This document shows positions 23,778 through 33,601 of a stretch of 64,000 nt of DNA, one piece after another; the first letter of the stretch is position 1, and every line of letters begins with the position of its first letter. Position numbers and translations under genes: made by a program. The notes under the pieces are model-generated. The model was not told where the DNA came from. It saw only the letters and a list, made by a program, of their open reading frames with translations, and ran no database searches. The DNA comes from Ampullimonas aquatilis (GTDB lineage: Bacteria > Pseudomonadota > Gammaproteobacteria > Burkholderiales > Burkholderiaceae_D), in assembly GCF_049675895.1 (NCBI RefSeq), contig NZ_CP183834.1, forward strand, positions 2,666,001-2,730,000. Reading direction: 5' to 3'.

Positions 23778-24131
23778 ATGAGCACTACCACCAGCTATCT
23801 GGCGCTGACCCAAGCCGTTTCCAAAAATCTGGCCGTGATGCGTACCGACATTCCTGAAGTCATGAAGGGTTTTCAAGAACTGGCCAAAGCAGCCAGTGTT
23901 GAAGGCGCACTCAGCAAAAAAACCAAGGAGTTGATTGCACTGGCTTTAGGGATTGCCGCTCATTGCGATGCCTGCATCGGCTTTCATATGCAGGCGCTGG
24001 TGCGCCTGGGTGTGACCCGTGCCGAAGTGGAAGAGACTCTCGGCATGGCAGTGTATATGGGCGGCGGCCCATCGCTGATGTACTCGGCCAATGCTCTGGC
24101 CGCGTTTGAAGAATTGAGTGCTGCTAAATAG
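23778..24131 (+). CDS. Carboxymuconolactone decarboxylase/AhpD-like protein
   Basis: 117 residues from the ATG at 23778 with TTGAGGAG just upstream. All-helical CMD fold with the AhpD-type redox motif HCDACIGFH (Cys-x2-Cys-x3-His) and the conserved ALGIAAHC and VEETLGMAVYMGGGPSLMY segments. CMD proteins with this motif are alkylhydroperoxidase-like antioxidants. It is probably co-transcribed with the DUF2892 gene, suggesting a thiol or peroxide stress unit. Confidence 0.85.
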   Translation: MSTTTSYLALTQAVSKNLAVMRTDIPEVMKGFQELAKAASVEGALSKKTKELIALALGIAAHCDACIGFHMQALVRLGVTRAEVEETLGMAVYMGGGPSLMYSANALAAFEELSAAK

Positions 24132-24153
24132 CAGTCAAGTTTTGATTTAATCA

Positions 24154-24198
24154 CCAAGACGCCAAGAGAAACCTTCAAGAGTTTCCTTGGCATCTTGG
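24154..24198. terminator. Hairpin between convergent genes
   Basis: Arms CCAAGACGCCAAG and CTTGGCATCTTGG pair with one mismatch and an inner AAAC/GTTT pair. They sit between the AhpD-like gene and the convergent Cys-rich protein gene, with no strong T-tract. The CCAAGACGCCAAG word recurs in the degenerate repeats at 49470. Confidence 0.5.
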
Positions 24199-24220
24199 CA
24201 GTTAACAACAAGCCCTTATC

Positions 24221-24646
24221 TTACTTCGATGCCTTGTAAGTCTCACAGGCCTGCTCATAAAAACCTTCCACCTGTTCATCGGCGCAAGCCTCGGCACCAT
24301 TGGCATAATCGTGCCAGCTGATCATCCCTGGGCATGGGGCACAGCAACAAACCACGCCGGTTTCACGGGCAGCACAGACAGCGTGACTGGTATAGCGTTC
24401 CGCCATCACCGGTAAACCTAAAGCCTTGCGAGTATTTGGACACATCGTCAACTGATGATGAATTTCCATATCAAAATCAATATCAAAGCGATGTGCCTTT
24501 TGCCACTCGATAAACTCCGGTGTAAGCTTGCTGGTTTGAACTTGGCTACTTTTCTTATGGACTCGATGCGTGCCATGAGCTTGTGCCATCAGGCTCAAGC
24601 TCAGCAGTAGCAACAGACACAAAAGTTGACGCAAAGAGTTCATCAT
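24221..24646 (-). CDS. Secreted Cys-rich protein of unknown function
   Basis: 141 residues from tandem ATGs at 24646/24643, chosen because a signal peptide follows at once (LRQLLCLLLLLSLSLMAQA). The longer open frame reaches into the purL 3' end and lacks sense. The mature part is rich in His and Cys (HGTHRVHKK, TMCPNTRKA, AVCAARETGVVCCCAPCPG, ACADEQ, ACETYKA). The CCCAPC run suggests metal binding or disulfides. I do not recognise the family. It begins 26 bp after the purL stop and may be co-transcribed with it. Confidence 0.6.
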   Translation of the reverse strand: MMNSLRQLLCLLLLLSLSLMAQAHGTHRVHKKSSQVQTSKLTPEFIEWQKAHRFDIDFDMEIHHQLTMCPNTRKALGLPVMAERYTSHAVCAARETGVVCCCAPCPGMISWHDYANGAEACADEQVEGFYEQACETYKASK

Positions 24647-24671
24647 CTTTAGCTTATTTAACCAATACCGT

Positions 24672-27600
24672 TCAACCAACAGCCTTGCGGGCATTGCGGA
24701 ACATGCGCAGCCACGGGCTGGCTTCCTGCCAGTTGGTGAGGCTGCCATCGGCATTGCGTTGATTGGGATACCAGCTCATCTGCGCAGTACGGAAAACACG
24801 CTCCGGATGGGGCATCAGCACGGTAAAGCGACCATCGGGCGTCGTCACCGAAGTCAGGCCATTGGGCGAGCCATTGGGGTTGAATGGATATTGCTCGGTC
24901 GGCTGACCCTGATGATTGATAAAGCGCATCGCCGCCTTGACGCTGGCAGCATCACCCTGTTGCGAGAAGTCGGCAAAGCCTTCACCATGCGCGACCGCAA
25001 TCGGCGCGCGACTGCCGGCCATTCCAGCGAAAAACAGGGAGGGCGAATCCAGCACTTCCACCAGGGAATAACGCGCTTCAAACTGTTCCGATTTGTTGCG
25101 GGTAAACCGTGGCCAGGCCATGGCACCCGGAATCAACGGTGCCAAGGCGGCCATCATCTGGCAACCATTACACACACCCAGGGCCAGGGTTTCGGGACGG
25201 TTAAAGAAGCTGGCAAACTGCTCGGCCATTTGAGGATTAAATAAAATCGTCTTAGCCCAACCTTCACCTGCACCCAGCACATCACCATAAGAAAAACCGC
25301 CACAAGCCACAAAGCCGGTAAAGTCGGACAGGCGTGCCCGCCCGACAATCAGATCGCTCATGTGAACATCATAGGCTTCAAAACCGGCCTTGTGCATGGC
25401 ATAGGCCATTTCCAGATGCGAGTTGACGCCCTGCTCGCGCAAAATTGCCATCTTGGGCTTGGCACCCTGGTTGATAAACGGTGCAGCAATATCGTCATTC
25501 GGATCAAAACTGAGCTGGACCTGCATGCCCGGATCAGCCACATCCAGCAAAGCATCATATTCGGCATCGGCACAAGCGGGGTTGTCACGCAAGCGCGCGA
25601 TCCGCCAGGACACTTCATGCCAGGCACGTTGCAGTTCGCGGCGCGGCACACTGTAAATGGCCTTGGTATCACGATAAATTTCAATCAGATCCTTGCCATT
25701 GGTCTTGCCGATGATATGACTGCAAGCACCCAGATTGTATTTGCGCAGTACATCCATCACGAGTGAGCGCTCTTCGGTGCGTACCTGCACCACCGCGCCC
25801 AGCTCTTCGCTGAACAGGGCTTTAAGGGTTTGCTCATTACGGCGTTCGGCAACCTGCTCGGTCCAGTTCTTGGCATCACCCCATTCAGCAGAAGCCGGGT
25901 CAAGCATGGTCAAAATATCCACATTGATAGACACGCCCAAATGACCGGCAAACGCCATTTCAGCCAGTGTGGCAAACAGGCCGCCGTCGGAACGGTCATG
26001 ATAGGCCAGCAATTTGCCGTCTTGATTCAATTCCTGAATCGCGGCAAAGAAAGCTTTCAGGTCTTCGGCGCTATCAACATCAGGGGCTTCATTGCCAATC
26101 TGCTGCGTGACCTGCGCAAGGATGGAACCACCCATGCGGTTTTTGCCACGCCCCAGATCAATCAGAATCAAGGTGGTATCAGGGGCCAGATTTTGCAGTT
26201 GCGGTGTCAAGGTCAAACGCACATCGGGCACTGGCGCAAACGCCGAGATGATCAATGAGACTGGTGCAGTGACTTCTTTTGCTTGTGCGCCATCTTCCCA
26301 TTTGGTGCGCATGGACAAGGAGTCCTTACCGACCGGGATGCTAATACCCAGTGCCGGACATAGTTCCATACCGACGGTTTTAACCGTATCAAACAAGGCC
26401 GCGTCTTCACCCGGCTGACCACATGCTGCCATCCAGTTGGCGGACAACTTGATCTGGCTGAGATTGGCAATCGGCGCTGCGGCAATATTGGTAATCGCTT
26501 CACCAATCGCCATACGACCAGAAGCTGGCGCGTTGATCACAGCCAATGGCGTCCGCTCGCCCATGGTCATGGCTTCACCGGCATAGCCCTTGTAATCCAT
26601 CATCGTCACGGCACAATCAGCTACCGGCACTTGCCAGGGACCAACCATCTGGTCACGCGCATTGAGACCACCAACGGTACGGTCGCCAATCGTGATCAAA
26701 AAGTTTTTGGAGGCCACGGTCGGATGTTTCAACACTGCCAAAGCGGCTTCGGCCAAGGGCACACCCGTCAACTCGATGGCCGGTAAATCTGCCTGCAGAC
26801 GTTGCACATCGCGATGCATTTTGGGTGGCTTGCCCAGTAAAACCTGCATGGGCATATCAACCGGCAGATTGTGATTGAGATCATCGACCAATTGCAGTTG
26901 GCGCGCTTCAGTGGCTACGCCCACCACGGCAAACGGGCAGCGCTCACGCTGACTGATATGTTCAAAAATTGGCAAGTCATCAGGGGCAATCGCAAGCACA
27001 TAACGCTCTTGTGATTCATTGCTCCAGATCTCACGCGGACTCATGCCGCTTTCTTCCAGCGGTACTTTGCGCAAGTCAAAACGTGCCCCCCGATCGGCAC
27101 CATCCACAATCTCGGGGAAGGCATTGGACAAACCACCCGCGCCGACATCATGAATCGACAGAATCGGGTTTTTATCGCCCAACTGCCAGCAACTGTTGAT
27201 CACCTCTTGCGCCCGGCGTTCCATTTCGGGGTTGCCACGCTGTACCGAATCAAAATCCAGATCAGCCGTATTGGCACCCGTGGCCATTGAACTGGCGGCA
27301 CTGCCGCCCATGCCAATGCGCATGCCCGGGCCACCCAGTTGGATCAATAAAGAACCCGGCGGCAGATCATGCTTATGGGTATGCTGGTCGGCAATCGAAC
27401 CCAGTCCACCGGCAATCATGATGGGCTTGTGATAACCCCGTACCTTGCCTGCCACGTTTTGTTCATACACGCGGAAATAACCGCCCAGGTTGGAGCGACC
27501 AAACTCATTATTAAAGGCAGCACCACCGATTGGGCCTTCAATCATGATTTGCAGCGGCGAAGCAATCCGGTCGGGCTTGCCATAACTTTTTTGCTCATTT

Positions 27601-28760
27601 AGCCGGGCACTCAGTGGCGCACGTTCGGCAAACGGCTGGGTCACATCCTGTGCCGACTCCCACGGCTGGGTTGCACCGGGCAAAAGCAAATTGGAAACCG
27701 TAAAACCGGTCAGGCCGGACTTGGGTTTGGAACCACGGCCAGTCGCACCTTCATCGCGAATCTCACCGCCCGCTCCAGTGGATGCACCCGGGAAAGGCGA
27801 AATGGCGGTGGGGTGATTATGGGTTTCGACCTTCATCAGGGTGTGGGTCAACTCTTCGCTGGCACCATACACATTGCCATTGGCAAAGCCACGCGGATAC
27901 CAGCGCTCCGACACCACGCCTTCCATAATGGACGCGTTATCGCTATACGCCACCACCGTGCCTTGCGGCGCAAGCTGATGGGTGTTTTTGATCATCTGAA
28001 ACAGGGATTTATCCTGCTGCTCGCCATCCACTGTCCAGTCGGCATTAAAGATTTTGTGACGACAATGTTCGCTATTGGCCTGTGCAAACATCATCAGCTC
28101 AACATCGGTGGGATTGCGTTGCAACCTGGCAAAGGCATCGACCAGATAATCAATTTCATCGTCTGACAAGGCCAGCCCCATGTCGCTATTGGCTTTGACC
28201 AGCGCGGCTTTGCCACCGCTCAAAATATCGACCTGTTCCAGCGCCTTGGCGGGTAGCTCATCAAACAAAGCGGCGGCTTGTTCGCGTGAGTCAATCACCA
28301 GCTCGGTCATACGGTCATGCAAGAGGCTGGCAATCTCGGCCAGTTGCGCATCGCTCAATGGCTTGCCCTTGCCGAGCAGACCACCCAGCTTGCCGACCTT
28401 GAGGGTCAACGTATATTCCACACCGCGCTCAACCCGATGGATATGCGCAAGGCCGCAGTTATGCGCAATGTCAGTGGCTTTGCTGGCCCAGGGTGAAATT
28501 GTGCCAAAACGTGGGATTACCAGTAACTGTGTGCTGTCACCGGACGTTGTTGCCTGAAATGGTTCACCATAGCGCAGCAGACCTGCCAGCTTGTTGATGT
28601 CAAACTCGCCCAGCGCGGTATCGGACAACACAAAATGCACGTACTGCGCCGTGACTGCAGCCACATCGGGCGCAATGGACTGAATGGAATTCAGCAAACG
28701 GGTACGACGAAATTCGGAAAGCGCCGCAGCGCCAGCAAAGCAGGAAAAATGATGGGTCAT
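24672..28760 (-). CDS. purL: Phosphoribosylformylglycinamidine synthase (PurL)
   Basis: 1362 residues from the ATG at 28760; an ATG at 28796 is equally possible and neither has a clear ribosome site. This is the single-chain large PurL of proteobacteria. It has an N-terminal domain, FGAM synthetase halves with ATP and metal sites (HNHPTAISPFPGASTGAGGE; SIHDVGAGGLSNAFPEIVDG) and a C-terminal glutamine amidotransferase with nucleophile Cys (LGVCNGCQMM) and His/Glu (MPHPERVFR). It converts FGAR to FGAM in purine synthesis. The frame runs on upstream to 28973, but a TATAAT promoter box lies within that stretch. Confidence 0.97.
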   Translation of the reverse strand: MTHHFSCFAGAAALSEFRRTRLLNSIQSIAPDVAAVTAQYVHFVLSDTALGEFDINKLAGLLRYGEPFQATTSGDSTQLLVIPRFGTISPWASKATDIAHNCGLAHIHRVERGVEYTLTLKVGKLGGLLGKGKPLSDAQLAEIASLLHDRMTELVIDSREQAAALFDELPAKALEQVDILSGGKAALVKANSDMGLALSDDEIDYLVDAFARLQRNPTDVELMMFAQANSEHCRHKIFNADWTVDGEQQDKSLFQMIKNTHQLAPQGTVVAYSDNASIMEGVVSERWYPRGFANGNVYGASEELTHTLMKVETHNHPTAISPFPGASTGAGGEIRDEGATGRGSKPKSGLTGFTVSNLLLPGATQPWESAQDVTQPFAERAPLSARLNEQKSYGKPDRIASPLQIMIEGPIGGAAFNNEFGRSNLGGYFRVYEQNVAGKVRGYHKPIMIAGGLGSIADQHTHKHDLPPGSLLIQLGGPGMRIGMGGSAASSMATGANTADLDFDSVQRGNPEMERRAQEVINSCWQLGDKNPILSIHDVGAGGLSNAFPEIVDGADRGARFDLRKVPLEESGMSPREIWSNESQERYVLAIAPDDLPIFEHISQRERCPFAVVGVATEARQLQLVDDLNHNLPVDMPMQVLLGKPPKMHRDVQRLQADLPAIELTGVPLAEAALAVLKHPTVASKNFLITIGDRTVGGLNARDQMVGPWQVPVADCAVTMMDYKGYAGEAMTMGERTPLAVINAPASGRMAIGEAITNIAAAPIANLSQIKLSANWMAACGQPGEDAALFDTVKTVGMELCPALGISIPVGKDSLSMRTKWEDGAQAKEVTAPVSLIISAFAPVPDVRLTLTPQLQNLAPDTTLILIDLGRGKNRMGGSILAQVTQQIGNEAPDVDSAEDLKAFFAAIQELNQDGKLLAYHDRSDGGLFATLAEMAFAGHLGVSINVDILTMLDPASAEWGDAKNWTEQVAERRNEQTLKALFSEELGAVVQVRTEERSLVMDVLRKYNLGACSHIIGKTNGKDLIEIYRDTKAIYSVPRRELQRAWHEVSWRIARLRDNPACADAEYDALLDVADPGMQVQLSFDPNDDIAAPFINQGAKPKMAILREQGVNSHLEMAYAMHKAGFEAYDVHMSDLIVGRARLSDFTGFVACGGFSYGDVLGAGEGWAKTILFNPQMAEQFASFFNRPETLALGVCNGCQMMAALAPLIPGAMAWPRFTRNKSEQFEARYSLVEVLDSPSLFFAGMAGSRAPIAVAHGEGFADFSQQGDAASVKAAMRFINHQGQPTEQYPFNPNGSPNGLTSVTTPDGRFTVLMPHPERVFRTAQMSWYPNQRNADGSLTNWQEASPWLRMFRNARKAVG

Positions 28761-28851
28761 GTGTGGTGTGATGGGCGCAGGCCGCGTCAGAGTCATGAAG
28801 GGGGAGACGCCTGATTTAGCAATCAGACGGTAAAGCAATCTCAAGCGCGCC

Positions 28852-28857
28852 ATTATA
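28852..28857 (-). promoter_or_regulatory. Candidate -10 box (TATAAT) of purL
   Basis: A perfect TATAAT on the minus strand, 57-92 bases before the two candidate starts. The -35 region is weak. Its position argues that the longer open frame is not translated. Confidence 0.45.
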
Positions 28858-29054
28858 ACCGGCTCGTCCTTTTTTATCCCTTGCGGTTCTTGTCTGGTGC
28901 GCTTATCTGCTCTGTTGGCTGCTCTGACATGCCCAAATGATGGTAAGGCAAGCAAGTCCGGCCAAGCCAGCAATCTGTATCAATTTGTAACTTGTTCTCA
29001 TGATTTGCCACCAACTGGCCGATAGACAGATACCCATCTCATGGAGACAAACAA

Positions 29055-29237
29055 ATGAAAACAACATTACAAAACATTGCCAGTATTTCTCTGATTCTTG
29101 GTGTTGCCAGTTTGGCTGGTTGTGGCGGTGGCGGCAGTGCTGCAAGCAATACGACCCAAACCAGCAACAATGCACCCATTGAAGGGGTCGCCACCCCCAC
29201 TAGCGTATCGGTTGTCACTGCCAAAAACGCCAACTAA
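29055..29237 (+). CDS. Small putative lipoprotein
   Basis: 60 residues. Signal with lipobox SLAGC-GGGG, then a short Ser/Thr/Asn-rich tail ending VSVVTAKNAN. GGAGACAAACAA precedes the ATG. It ends 21 bp before a large exported protein with the same GGGAGAC-type ribosome site, so they are very likely one transcript. No domain beyond the acylated N-terminus. It may be an accessory or anchor for the downstream protein (inference). Confidence 0.65.
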   Translation: MKTTLQNIASISLILGVASLAGCGGGGSAASNTTQTSNNAPIEGVATPTSVSVVTAKNAN

Positions 29238-29258
29238 CAAAAAGCAGGGAGACAACTC

Positions 29259-31532
29259 ATGAAAAAATTTTCAATCCGCGTCAGTCACTTCTCAACCCAT
29301 CTCACACCACTTGCCGCCGCATTGCTGGCGCTGTCCAGCAGCAGCGTGCTGGCTGCGCCGCCACAAAATTCGGCCTATGCGACAGATGCGCAACGCAGTT
29401 ATGTGCAAGATGCCACCTCGGAAGGCATCAATTCGGTCAATATGATTTCCTGCATCATGAGTTCAATGCGTCCTGACGCGCTGGTCAATCAGGGTAATTA
29501 CAACGCACTGATCGACAAGAAAAAATGCGAGAACAAGGGCGGCGATGCCGGTGGCAATTCTGGCAGCAATGCACCCGACTACATGAGTGCGGTGGTGACT
29601 GCCACACGCGCTTCCAATAACGATCCGATGCTGGTCAAATCCTGGCTCAATTTCGAGGAAGACAACCACGCAATGACTGTCTTCGTCAACATCAATGCCT
29701 CGCAAGCACCAACGGCCAGCAATCCCTATGGCCAGTTTCGAATTGATTATTGTGGCAAACCCGGCGGCAGCGGTGCGTGTTTCTTTAACGGATTTCTGGA
29801 TGCCACGGCCAGCGGCATTCAATACTTTGAAATTTCCAATAACGGCAACCAGGCCATGACCACGGCACTGCAACTCAATGCATCCAGCACTGCGGCTGGC
29901 AACGGACGCTTGCAGTTGAGTCAGGGCAGTCAGCAAAGTGACTTTCTGTTTGCTTATAACGCCGACTTTTTCCGCCGTCAGGACAGCGGTGGTGACCAGT
30001 GTTTCAGCCGTGATGCAGCAGATTCGGATACCCAGTTTTCGGTCTGGCGTTATGGTCTGTACGATGCCGTCACTGGCGCGCGGATCGAGCGCAGTTCCGG
30101 CTTTCCGATTGAATTCAGCAACGGTGGTCAAACTTATCGCGGCTATCTGGGTTACTTTGGCCTCTCCTTGCCCAACGATGCCATGAGTCTGTTGAATAAT
30201 GGCTCGACCGTGCAGCGAGTGGAATACGGTGGCGGTGGCAGCCCGGTGAAAACCGATTACAGCATCGTCAAGGCTGCAGGCAAGCTGCACAAATACAGCA
30301 AGCAAACCCGCACTCTGGCCGAGATGGACAAAATTCGCTTCCAGACCTTTGTGGGCGATGCCAGCAGCCTGTTCAATGGTGCCACCAGCTATGCCCAATA
30401 CGAGTTCTACTGGGACAATACAGCGGGCACCTTCAAGGCCACCATGGTGATGAACTGTAATCAGAACGGTTGCCAGAACAGTGCCCTGCCCAGTGAACAG
30501 GCCGTGGATCGTTCATTCTGGGCTGCGCAGAACGGAATTCAGGGCTGGTCACAATCACTCGGTGGTGAGGTATTCATTTCACTGGCGGGTGTCAATGGTG
30601 CAACACCCGCCAGTGCCATCAATGTGATCTATCGGACTGAGGATCTGGTTTATCCCAATGACATGCCCACAGCGCTGTATTGCATCAAGGACTGCCCGAC
30701 TGCCGCCAGCATGGGCAGCTTTTTTGCCAACGGCAGCAGCGATCCATCACCCTTTGTGGCCAATACCGCCAATAACTGGAATCCCACCAGCGCAGGCAAT
30801 ATTGTCAACTACACCACCGACAGCAGCAGCGCACTCTTGAAAGACAGCAATAGTGCCGCCGTGGTGTTTACCGATGCTGCAGCCATCAGTCAAAAGCCGC
30901 AATACCAGTATGGCGTGCGCAGTGGCCGATTATTTAGCAGCCTGGCTGGCGCTGAGTGCAGCAACGGCTCAGGCACCTATTGCGACAGCAAGGTCAATGA
31001 GCTGGACACTTATTATGTGTGGGAAACCGGCGCACAAAGCTGGAACCAGTTTGCTGCAGCCAAGGACAGTAGCGGTAATGTAGTCACTTTTGATGCACCA
31101 CTCAATGTCCATTACGCCGTGCCCAACGGCAGCGTCTACGGCCAATACGCTGGCAAGAATATTGTGCTGCAGTATGGCGGCTTTGGTGATCTGTGGGGCA
31201 TTCCCGGCAAATGCGTGTCCCCGCTGAACAATCAGGAAGTACAGTGCGGTTCCTCAGGTGAAAACCGTTATGTACCAGAGTTTGTGATCCCGCAAGATGT
31301 GACTGCCGGTGTGGTCACCGCCAATGGTCACAGCTATCTAGTCAAGTGGCTGGAACGCGAGATCCGGTTGGCCAAGAAGAATCCAAGCGTCTGTACTGCG
31401 GCTGGTTTGAACTTGCCTGCCAATGTCGCCTTGCCCACCGCCAGCAGTCTGGTTGATCCTTCGAGCACCATGGGCACGCAACCCGTTGTCAGCACTGCGC
31501 CGCGCGTGATTCATGGTGAGGTGAAATATTGA
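29259..31532 (+). CDS. Large exported protein of unknown family
   Basis: 757 residues. A signal peptide is followed by the cleavage-like LAAPPQNSA. The mature protein is rich in Asn, Ser, Gly and aromatic residues, with scattered Cys pairs (DYCGKPGGSGACFF; NCNQNGCQN; LYCIKDCP; AECSNGSGTYCDS) that suggest disulfides. Composition and the absence of transmembrane helices fit a secreted or outer-surface beta-rich protein. The start MISCIMSSMRPDALVNQGNY near residue 60 and the ending WLEREIRLAKKNPSVCTAAG look conserved-like, but I cannot name a family. It follows a small lipoprotein gene and precedes a TonB-like periplasmic protein. No motor or adhesion motifs are recognised. Confidence 0.65.
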   Translation: MKKFSIRVSHFSTHLTPLAAALLALSSSSVLAAPPQNSAYATDAQRSYVQDATSEGINSVNMISCIMSSMRPDALVNQGNYNALIDKKKCENKGGDAGGNSGSNAPDYMSAVVTATRASNNDPMLVKSWLNFEEDNHAMTVFVNINASQAPTASNPYGQFRIDYCGKPGGSGACFFNGFLDATASGIQYFEISNNGNQAMTTALQLNASSTAAGNGRLQLSQGSQQSDFLFAYNADFFRRQDSGGDQCFSRDAADSDTQFSVWRYGLYDAVTGARIERSSGFPIEFSNGGQTYRGYLGYFGLSLPNDAMSLLNNGSTVQRVEYGGGGSPVKTDYSIVKAAGKLHKYSKQTRTLAEMDKIRFQTFVGDASSLFNGATSYAQYEFYWDNTAGTFKATMVMNCNQNGCQNSALPSEQAVDRSFWAAQNGIQGWSQSLGGEVFISLAGVNGATPASAINVIYRTEDLVYPNDMPTALYCIKDCPTAASMGSFFANGSSDPSPFVANTANNWNPTSAGNIVNYTTDSSSALLKDSNSAAVVFTDAAAISQKPQYQYGVRSGRLFSSLAGAECSNGSGTYCDSKVNELDTYYVWETGAQSWNQFAAAKDSSGNVVTFDAPLNVHYAVPNGSVYGQYAGKNIVLQYGGFGDLWGIPGKCVSPLNNQEVQCGSSGENRYVPEFVIPQDVTAGVVTANGHSYLVKWLEREIRLAKKNPSVCTAAGLNLPANVALPTASSLVDPSSTMGTQPVVSTAPRVIHGEVKY

Positions 31533-31667
31533 CGTACTTTTAAGGAAGACAAACCGGACGAAGCAACCGTCATAAGCAGGTAGTCAAGGCTTACCGGTAA
31601 CCGCGGCCAGCCGGTCTGCACAACCCAGACCGGCCACCATTCAACCGTTTTTGGCTCACACCATGAT

Positions 31668-32525
31668 ATGCACCTGAAATTCTCCATCCTTGTTTCAGCC
31701 ATGCTGCATGGTGTGTTTTTTTATTCCTGGCTGTGGCTTCATCACGAAGTCACAGCCGACCCGCCAACACCGGCGGTCACGCTGACCTTGTGGCTGTCGC
31801 ATGTGCCCCAAACCAGTCAGTCATCCGCAGCGACGCTTGAAAAAACACGCACAACCAAAACAGCAACAGTCATATCTGTTCCAATACCTGCACCACCGCA
31901 TCGCTTAACCCGCCCAACACTGGCCACTCAAACCAGCTTGATCAAGCCCGCCACCACTTTGAACCAGACGATGGCTGAGTCAGTGGCGGCGTCTTCAACA
32001 ATCCAACCGCAACCAGCCAATCCGGCAACAACGACTGTCGCTGCGTCAACCACACCAGAATCGATTAATGGCATCGCCTTGCCAGTCAGCCTCAATCTGC
32101 CCTTTGCTCATCTGGCACAGCACGTGGATCAAGGCAATACTGGCAACACGGCCAAAACCAGCGCTGCAAGCCATCCGGCGGAATTGACGATAGCCGAAAC
32201 CTCGCCCAACCCTCAGCGGATGAGCATGCTGCTACGCCAACAACAAATGCAGCGCGATGCCATTCAGGCCGAGTTATATCGCCTGACGCTGATGACCGTA
32301 GGTGACCGGTTGGAAGATCATGCCGAAGGACATTGCTGGATCAACCGGCAACCCAGCCCCGACCAGGATGCTTTGCAATGTGAAAGTGATGCCTTGTTAA
32401 CGATGATGCAGCAACACGCACAACAAATTGTGCGGCTGCTGGATACCTTGCGCGCCATGGGCGATCCGGTCAAGGGTTTTCAGCTGACACGCCATGCGCA
32501 GCGCATCCTGCTCGACCGGCTTTGA
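31668..32525 (+). CDS. Inner-membrane-anchored, TonB-like protein of unknown function
   Basis: 285 residues. A short cytoplasmic start and one transmembrane helix (FSILVSAMLHGVFFYSWLWL) are followed by a long Thr/Pro/Ala-rich linker (about residues 50-185) and a C-terminal helical domain with two Cys (HCWINRQP, LQCESDALL). The layout resembles TonB/TolA spacers that cross the periplasm, but no TonB_C domain is recognisable. It starts 135 bp after the large exported protein, on the same strand, with a GC-rich hairpin (31610-31634) between. No ribosome site is evident. Confidence 0.6.
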   Translation: MHLKFSILVSAMLHGVFFYSWLWLHHEVTADPPTPAVTLTLWLSHVPQTSQSSAATLEKTRTTKTATVISVPIPAPPHRLTRPTLATQTSLIKPATTLNQTMAESVAASSTIQPQPANPATTTVAASTTPESINGIALPVSLNLPFAHLAQHVDQGNTGNTAKTSAASHPAELTIAETSPNPQRMSMLLRQQQMQRDAIQAELYRLTLMTVGDRLEDHAEGHCWINRQPSPDQDALQCESDALLTMMQQHAQQIVRLLDTLRAMGDPVKGFQLTRHAQRILLDRL

Positions 32526-32672
32526 CTGAAATACGATTAATTATTTAACGGTTGAACTTTTAAAAAAATCAAAGTGAATCCTGTCGACACTCTGACGCTT
32601 CAACACCGTGACAGCGTTTTTCTTGATACGCCTGGCACCTTGTAGACAAACACGCTGGCCTGCAACAAACCC

Positions 32673-33254
32673 TCAAGCCAATTTGTCGGCCGTCTGGTTG
32701 ACCTGTTTGACCAGGTCATTCACCATCTGGCGCTGCTTGTCATCCTTGAGCTGACCATCCGCATCAAACGCCTGCCCTGCCGCACCGATGGCCACCTGAC
32801 TGGGATGCACGATGCTGCCCAGGTTAGTCAAGATCTGCCGCACATGCACCAGCCCGCGCAGACCGCCCAACGCACCAGGAGACGCCGCCATCAAACCCAC
32901 CACCTTGCCCTGATAAGGCGCGGCACCATTATTGCCACCTTCCAGTTTGCTGGTTGGGCGTGACACCCAGTCAATCGTATTTTTGAGCAAGGCAGTGATG
33001 GAGCCGTTGTACTCGGGCGCGGCAATCAACACAGCTTGATGCGCCAGAAACAGTTTTTTCAGCGCAATCGCGGCGTCGGGCACGCCACTGTCGACTTCCA
33101 GATCACCCTGATAGAGCGGCAAGTCGTAGTCTTTCAATTCAATCAGTGTGACCTTGGCACCTTGCTGTTCGGCCAGACGTGCGGCGACATGAATCAGCTT
33201 GCGATTGAATGAGTCTTTGCGGGTACTGCCTGCCAATGCCAGAATACTTGCCAT
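32673..33254 (-). CDS. NADPH-dependent FMN reductase (ArsH/ChrR/YieF-like)
   Basis: 193 residues of flavodoxin-like fold: LALAGSTRKDSFNRKL phosphate loop, PLYQGDLE, and the FMN contact APEYNGSITALLKNTIDWVS. Family enzymes reduce quinones, chromate or azo compounds with NADPH in the cytoplasm. GSxRxxSxN and PEYNxSxxxxLKNxxDW are both intact. Monocistronic, leftward, with a divergent spacer carrying repeat copy C upstream. Confidence 0.9.
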   Translation of the reverse strand: MASILALAGSTRKDSFNRKLIHVAARLAEQQGAKVTLIELKDYDLPLYQGDLEVDSGVPDAAIALKKLFLAHQAVLIAAPEYNGSITALLKNTIDWVSRPTSKLEGGNNGAAPYQGKVVGLMAASPGALGGLRGLVHVRQILTNLGSIVHPSQVAIGAAGQAFDADGQLKDDKQRQMVNDLVKQVNQTADKLA

Positions 33255-33396
33255 GATTGCCCCAATGCTGAAGTGATGTGGAAGGTTAGAGAAAAAACAA
33301 TACCTCTTAAGCGGATTGCTTCTTGCTAGGATAGCCCTGTGGCTATGATTGTCTGTCAGAATTGTCCGAGAAATTGTTCAAGGTGAATCGAAAAAT

Positions 33397-33466
33397 ATAC
33401 TATATAGAGGTATTTTTTAAAGACCAATATATACGCACTAAAGCGATTAATATTAGCTCATACTCC
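33397..33466 (+). repeat. 70-bp dispersed intergenic repeat, copy C
   Basis: Starts ATACTATATAG, has CAATATATACGCACTAAAG with GCACTAAA at offset 39, and ends CATACTCC. It lies in the divergent spacer between the FMN reductase and the methyltransferase. Confidence 0.65.
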
Positions 33467-33601
33467 CTGAAATAACCCTATATTTGAAAAATATTGATTG
33501 CTTTGAGACAGTTTGAAAACGGCCGCGATTATTGCGCAAAAGCTGCACCAACCGTTGCACCAAACCCGGTAAAAAGCTTATTTGTAGAAATGGACTGCCC
33601 C

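Noticed and set aside
28761..28973. N-terminal extension of PurL to 1433 residues
   Set aside because: A TATAAT promoter box falls inside it and the family similarity begins near MTHHFSCFAGAAALSEFRR, so the extension is probably 5' untranslated DNA.
29463..30398. A 311-codon open frame on the minus strand
   Set aside because: It is antisense to the 757-residue exported protein gene, which has a signal peptide and a good ribosome site; no such evidence on the minus strand.
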